Below are positions 59,223-64,000 of a stretch of 64,000 bases of DNA, piece after piece. Each line of letters begins with the position of its first letter. Position 1 is the first letter of the stretch. Source of the DNA: Aquanectria penicillioides (Eukaryota > Ascomycota > Sordariomycetes > Hypocreales > Nectriaceae); NCBI GenBank assembly GCA_003415625.1, contig PYIU01000009.1, positions 372,001 to 436,000 on the forward strand, written 5' to 3'. The notes below the pieces were generated by a model. The model was not told the DNA's origin, ran no database searches, and was given only the letters and a program-made list of their open reading frames with translations. The position numbers were made by a program, and so were the translations under genes.

Positions 59223-60431
59223 TCATGGACGGCCAAGTTCTTCCAAGACAAACCCACCGTCACCCAAGGCATCCTCTTGCTCCAGCACGAATGTGTGGTA
59301 ACCCGTGTAGTATGCATGCCCCTTGATCTCAACCGTAACCGGTCCAGCCGCGAATCCTGCTTCGCCAAGCTCCTTCTTTCCATCGCCGCGGAAGACCGTA
59401 GCAACGAAGCCCTGAGATTTCGCAGAAGCTTTCGATACCAAAGAGTGATACGTCCAGGACTCGCCTGGGCCCAGGTCACCTTTTGCAAACGCAATTGCGT
59501 TTCTCGCCGCTGCAACACTTCCCGTAGGGGACCTGTCAATCGTCTCGTTGCCAAAGACGTAAAATCCCATCTCGACCCCCTTGGATTCCTCAGACTGAAC
59601 TCCCACCCCCATCTCTGTGACCATGACGCCAAACACAAACCCAGGGCCGTTGGAGGTCGGCGTTGAAAGATACTTTTGATATTCCGGCCTGGATAAGGCC
59701 TTTTTAAGCTGTGTTGCGGCAAATCTCAACCGCCCTGTCGGAATGGTAGACTTGAATGTGTCGGCTGCGAAACCGAGCTCTTCTCGCAGGATTTGGCAAC
59801 TGAAGGCGCTGCAATAAGCGAGCGAAACATTCACACTCTGACGATCTCCAAGCTCAGGCCATTTAAACTCTGGTGGAATGTCGACTTTCAAATCTGTTGC
59901 CAAAGCGAAGGAGGGAACAGCAGTGAAGGCGACGGGCCGTGATGGGTCTGAACGACGTCCGTCAGGAGTTGCGGGCACTCTAGCTTCTACTAGTCCACCG
60001 AGAGTGTGAAGAATGACTTTGCATGTCTGAGTTTCTGGGTCGTATTTAATGCGGTGTTTCTGAGGGAATGCTGCGATGTCGTGCGTGTCTACTAAGAATC
60101 TGCTCACGGCGATCGTGGCATGCCCACACATCTTGCTATAACCTTCCTTGTGGATGTAGAGAAGCCCCATGTGTGCTTCTCCTGATTGCGTCAACTCAGT
60201 GCTTGGTTTTAGAATGGCACCAAACATATCTGAGTGTCCCCGAGGTTCCATGAGGATTCTTTTGCGTATGTGATCGTGTTTCTGAGCAGCTTCTTCCTTT
60301 TGTTCAAGCAATGTTCCATTCATCTCTGGATAACCCTTGACGACGATTCGGGTGGGCATCCCGACGGTATGCATCTCAATGCAATGAATTGGACTATACC
60401 GGCCACGGTCAAATATGTTAACAAGATCCAT
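59223..60431 (-). CDS. trans-3-hydroxy-L-proline dehydratase (proline racemase family)
   Basis: This intronless gene encodes 402 residues. Proline racemase-fold enzymes use two opposed residues. Here the first is Cys102 in KMCGHATIA and the second position is Thr303 in DRSPTGSVAAARN, where racemases have Cys. The Cys/Thr pair is the mark of trans-3-hydroxy-L-proline dehydratase (EC 4.2.1.77), which removes water to give delta-1/2-pyrroline-2-carboxylate on the way to proline. Other conserved segments are the start EMHTVGMPTRIVV and RGHSDMFGAIL. No targeting signal is seen, so it is likely cytosolic. The next gene upstream on the same strand is a Dal5-type transporter, a plausible uptake partner (inference). 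A 4-hydroxyproline epimerase would have Cys/Cys and is therefore unlikely. Confidence 0.92.
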   Translation of the reverse strand: MDLVNIFDRGRYSPIHCIEMHTVGMPTRIVVKGYPEMNGTLLEQKEEAAQKHDHIRKRILMEPRGHSDMFGAILKPSTELTQSGEAHMGLLYIHKEGYSKMCGHATIAVSRFLVDTHDIAAFPQKHRIKYDPETQTCKVILHTLGGLVEARVPATPDGRRSDPSRPVAFTAVPSFALATDLKVDIPPEFKWPELGDRQSVNVSLAYCSAFSCQILREELGFAADTFKSTIPTGRLRFAATQLKKALSRPEYQKYLSTPTSNGPGFVFGVMVTEMGVGVQSEESKGVEMGFYVFGNETIDRSPTGSVAAARNAIAFAKGDLGPGESWTYHSLVSKASAKSQGFVATVFRGDGKKELGEAGFAAGPVTVEIKGHAYYTGYHTFVLEQEDALGDGGFVLEELGRP

Positions 60432-60919
60432 GATGAGAATTGGTCAAGATGAAAAGACAGAATTTGACAAAACCGTAAATGAGTGACCTGAAGTCGGGAA
60501 GTTTTAGACGGTGCCTTAGCTTATAAGATGGGATGGGAGCAAACTAGGCGGTCAGACAGGGCAAAATGGGAAACATATGGAGATATTCCTCAACATGGAA
60601 TACGAATTGTCCAAATAATGGGGTGCCAACTGACCGAAATTACTTGGAATCTTGATTAGTCAATGCCAGATGCAAACCGAAATTTCAGTCTTCTTGGAGA
60701 TAAAATGGTGGATCGACTTCATTGAGAAACATCACCAATGTATTTATTTGCAGTTTGGGTGTCCACTTTCTTTTCAAGCAACCAAGATGCGCAAGGCAAG
60801 ATCTAGAGTAATGTACTGAGACTCTTGATATTTGAACTTCTATGAAAGGCGTGACTCAACCGCGCGTGATACGTGGGAGAGCCTATTCTCCATTAACAAG
60901 TAATAGTAATTATCAACGC
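60432..60919. promoter_or_regulatory. spacer and promoter of the dehydratase
   Basis: This 488-bp gap lies between tandem minus-strand genes. It is AT-rich and has no gene. It must hold the dehydratase promoter; a single TATA box cannot be chosen. Confidence 0.45.
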
Positions 60920-62586
60920 CTAGTATGTGTAGCGGAAATTACGGTTCTCCTTGTCGCTCAGATCATCACGGATGGCATCAAGCTCAGCATCAACGCGCTC
61001 CTCCCCAGAAATTACGGGCCCGTATTCCCGATCCCGACGCTTGTTTTCCGTTGCGCAAATTACTGAGTAGATAGCTCCCATTGCCATCATGATTGCGAAA
61101 CTACAAAGCATGGCACCGATACCAAGGCTATAGTGAGGCGCCTGCTTCTCAAGGAAGAATTGAGGCCCAATAATGTTTCCAACGGCTAAATTGAATTGAG
61201 TTAGTGAAAAGCTGAAGAAATAGGACAAGGGAGACATACCGTAAAAGATGGCAACGGAGACGGAGACAAAACTCTTCTTGGTCATTCCAGCCACGTTGGA
61301 AGACTGCAAGCTCAGAACCATGACCCAGGACACATTGTAGAAGCCCATCAAGTAGACCCCAGCAAGCGAGGCGCCTCTGTTAGCCGTAGGATCAAGTAAT
61401 TTGACCATGATTGCACCAGCCATGGCGATTCCGCTAGACAAGATCCAGAAAACGCAACGCATGTTGGGCACCCACAAGGTGATGGCTGTCATTGATGCTT
61501 GGGCAACCATGGCAACGGCGGCTTGGGGAGTGGCCATCAAAACGGTTTTGGCTTGCGAGAATCCGTAACCAGAGATGATGAGGGGGTTGAAGTTTGTGAT
61601 TCCGGCGTTGGTGACGGACTGCGCGATGAGGAAGATTGCCACACACCAGTACTTGGGATCTGTCAATGCTTCGATAATCTGTTTCCACTTGAGGTTCTTC
61701 AAGGAGTTAGTGCCAGGCGTTCTGGGAAGCTGGCCTGTATTCAACTCACTGTGGTAGATTCTGTGGCAGTTTGGTTGCTCGCCACTCGAAGGATAGCGAC
61801 TTGCTTCAGCTCATCGTTCAAGAACCAGGCCTTGGCAGGTGACTCGGGAAGAGCGAAGAAGACAGTAATTCCGACGAGGATCGTAACTGCGCCGTAAATA
61901 AGGAAAATGTACTAATAAGAAAAATCAGCAAACGAGCGATATTCGATGGACAGGTCGGAGGTCAAACCTTCCATGTGGGCAGAGCTCCGTCAATTCGGCC
62001 GATGGCATAGCTAAGAATTCCTCCAAACACGCCAGCAAAGGTATTTGCCCAGAAGGCTGTTCGCAAAGGCTGCTCCTCACGACGGTACCAAATAGAATTG
62101 ACCAAAAGGAGACAAGGGAGCATGCTGGCTTCGCAGGCGCCGAGCAAAAAGCGAATGACGGCAAGTCCAGCAAAGTTGTGGCAGACGGCCATCAATCCAA
62201 GACAGAGACCCCATAGAATAAGACATCCACCCATGTATCTGCAGACGGGGAACTTGTAGATGATCCATAGGTTGGGAAACTCCATGAAGAGGTAGCCAAA
62301 GTAGAAGATGCTGCCGAGCCAACTATATTCCTGGTTTATGAGGTGGGTGTCCTTCTTGAGACCGTAGACGGCCGCATACGCTAAAGCATTCTTCTCAGAT
62401 TGTTAGTATATGCTTCTGCTCAAAAGTCAGTTTTATGTTGGAACTGACCTTATCAAGGAAAGCCAGTGTCATTGAAATTGTAATCAAGGGCATGACGACC
62501 AAGTCCGTTTTCAAGCGGACAAGCCTGAATTTGGCCTGGTCGGTAACCGCGAGGGCAGTGTCATCTTGGATCTTGTCGGTCGACAT
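60920..62586 (-). CDS. MFS transporter, allantoate permease (Dal5/ACS) family
   Basis: Five in-phase exons (62586-62449, 62390-61968, 61911-61750, 61696-61240 and 61185-60920) give 481 residues with 12 helices. Family marks are FRLVRLKTDLVVMPLITISMTLAFLDK, the short NALAYAAVYGLKKD loop, FMEFPNLWIIYKFPVCRYMG, RFLLGACEASMLPCLLL, the NVAGMTKKSFVSVSVAIFY helix, and the tail LSDKENRNFRYTY. The tail and domain order closely match the transporter at 2860-4518. The intron at 61749-61697 uses a GTGAGT donor and a CACTAAC branch site; without it the frame would stop. The ATG at 62586 is the first in frame, and the longer open frame upstream begins with GTG. Substrate is unknown; the neighbouring hydroxyproline dehydratase suggests an amino- or imino-acid-derived anion (inference). 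Confidence 0.9.
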
Positions 62587-64000
62587 GGCGACGGCTAGAT
62601 CTGGCGTTTGGAAGTGCAGTATTCTGGGTTGGGAATCGCACAATGGCCAAGGGTCAAACTTCGAGAGAGCAGAAGGACCCTGGCTGACTTTTAATTGGTA
62701 AACAAGAGCCGAGATGTCGGCTTGACGAGCGAGACGCCGTGCATGACGAGCGATGTGCCGCGATAGATATGGACGACATGGCTTGCGTCTTGAGCCGGGG
62801 TAACGGACTCCACCCTTATCCGACGTGTTTTATTTCGAATCGCCGCTAATGCTGGTGGCGAAAAGCGGACCGATTTTTGCGTCAGGACAGGAGTCTAGCT
62901 ACGCTTTTCCTTGTCGAGTAACGGCCAAATGCGTTACGAAGTTGTCTCGTGCAAGATTCTTGACTCGAATCATGACTACGAAATGTCACGTTCGAGTTGT
63001 GAAAAAGCGCTAGTCAGGTGTAGTATTGTCATCATGTAGAGAAGGGTACTAGGATGTGTTCTGTTAGGGAGCAAGAGGAGTTAATTGAGCATGATATTCT
63101 TCCTTTATTTTCAACATTCGCGTGGACATTAGCATGCCTCCAAGTTCTGTCATGATACATGCAGAGATCCACTCGCTCCTGTTACCGAAGCTGTGAACCT
63201 CCACGCCGGTAACCCGCTTGCCAAACTTTCTTGGCCCCAAGAGTCTGGGGAGAAGCTAAGATTCGCCATTGAACATGAAATGTTTCTCAAAACGCATCGC
63301 GCAACACTCTGTCATCTGCTCTGAACCGATAATCAATTCGGATCATGTCGGTGAGTGGAGCATCGGTCTGTGGGGCCGATATCACACTGTCGGTTCGTGG
63401 GGCCGTCGTGTTGACGCCAACGTCACCGCTTCAACAACATGAAGAAGAGATATTGATATTGGCAAATGAAAGGATGGCAAGCGTGACTCTATGATGATTC
63501 ATGTGATCTTTTCTTATCTCTTGGGCTGGTCTGCTGTCCAACTAATCATGATCCCGGATTCCGACATCATTGTATGGTACATGTGAGCCGACGCATGCCG
63601 GGAAACATGATGAGTGCTCAGCATTTGCTTCACACTCAAAGTGCAAGATGATGGCTGGTTGGCGAGGGATATGAATTGAAAATGGGAATATTTGTTCGTA
63701 TAGCTACGCCGTATCGCTGATTCTTGGTCGATTAGTCGACGTTGAGAAGTGTGAGAGGATCCTTTTCCCAAGCCCGGGGCGGGTCGTGGGCAGTCAAGAC
63801 TTGTTGTCGCGAGAGATATAGGCCACGTGTATACAGCACCTGTTGTAGGGTATCTTCCACTTTTTGCTAGTATGGCATAGTGGTCTGCGCGTGACAAATG
63901 TGAAGTGTTAGTGGTTGTGGAACAGAACACACTAAACGCACAGAGTTCTCTTCTTCGCACTGTTCTCAAGCCACTCGACCAGAAAGGCCACGGACGACGT
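62587..64000. other. right flank, no gene seen
   Basis: This holds the promoter of the transporter at the left edge. Frames in the remaining part have no recognisable features. A tRNA-like A-box near 63868-63890 was rejected. Confidence 0.5.

Noticed and set aside
63860..63930. tRNA-like A-box sequence (TAGTATGGCATAGTGGTCTG)
   Set aside because: The A-box resembles a D-arm, but no B box (GGTTCRANYCC) or matching acceptor stem follows at the right distance.

Overview
The window is nuclear DNA of a filamentous ascomycete (Pezizomycotina). The evidence is multi-exon genes with short GT-AG introns (mostly about 45-70 nt, with CTAAC/CTGAC-type branch sites), a tRNA-Arg interrupted by a 20-nt intron, a fungal Zn2Cys6 regulator, CarO-type opsin, MDS3-like kelch protein and several large MFS families, plus long gene-free spacers rich in simple repeats. 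I cannot name the genus from sequence alone.

Layout. 0.5-6.8 kb: a mitochondrial D-lactate dehydrogenase is divergent from a Dal5-type MFS transporter, followed by a seven-exon secreted protein of unknown function. 6.8-9.9 kb: gene-free. 9.9-16.6 kb: a LITAF zinc-ribbon protein converges on a 1786-residue fungal protein of unknown function. 18.2-22.6 kb: a glutamine-rich CxxC-repeat protein converges on a Zn2Cys6 regulator. 23.4-29.7 kb: a polysaccharide deacetylase, a monocarboxylate-type MFS transporter, a mitochondrial hotdog protein and a DHA1-type MFS transporter. 29.7-33.7 kb: gene-free. 33.7-37.1 kb: a GAL80-like Gfo/Idh/MocA protein and a microbial-type rhodopsin. 40.6-44.1 kb: a patatin-like lipase and tRNA-Arg(TCG). 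48.0-48.7 kb: a 1-Cys peroxiredoxin with a clear TATA box. 54.8-58.0 kb: an MDS3-like kelch/BTB protein behind a 6-kb repeat-rich spacer. 59.2-62.6 kb: a proline-racemase-family trans-3-hydroxy-L-proline dehydratase next to a second Dal5-type transporter.

How the genes fit together. The left part and the right end look like small catabolic or transport modules: D-lactate oxidase with a transporter; a Zn2Cys6 regulator, deacetylase and MCT-type transporter in a row; hydroxyproline dehydratase with a transporter. The middle-right part holds housekeeping or regulatory genes (patatin lipase, tRNA, peroxiredoxin, MDS3-like) separated by large GC-rich spacers full of microsatellites. No backbone secondary-metabolite enzyme, transposon, CRISPR array or virus is visible.

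The most consequential observation concerns sequence quality or gene integrity. Four otherwise well-conserved genes contain five single-base frame breaks with no usable intron. Four of the five lie in short C or G runs, and all five are mended by one extra base. This pattern points to homopolymer deletions in the assembly rather than to five separate biological frameshifts, and it affects how these genes should be annotated. I did not find a clearly new molecular system. The best candidates for unexplored biology are the 1786-residue protein, the CxxC-repeat protein and the secreted 521-residue protein.
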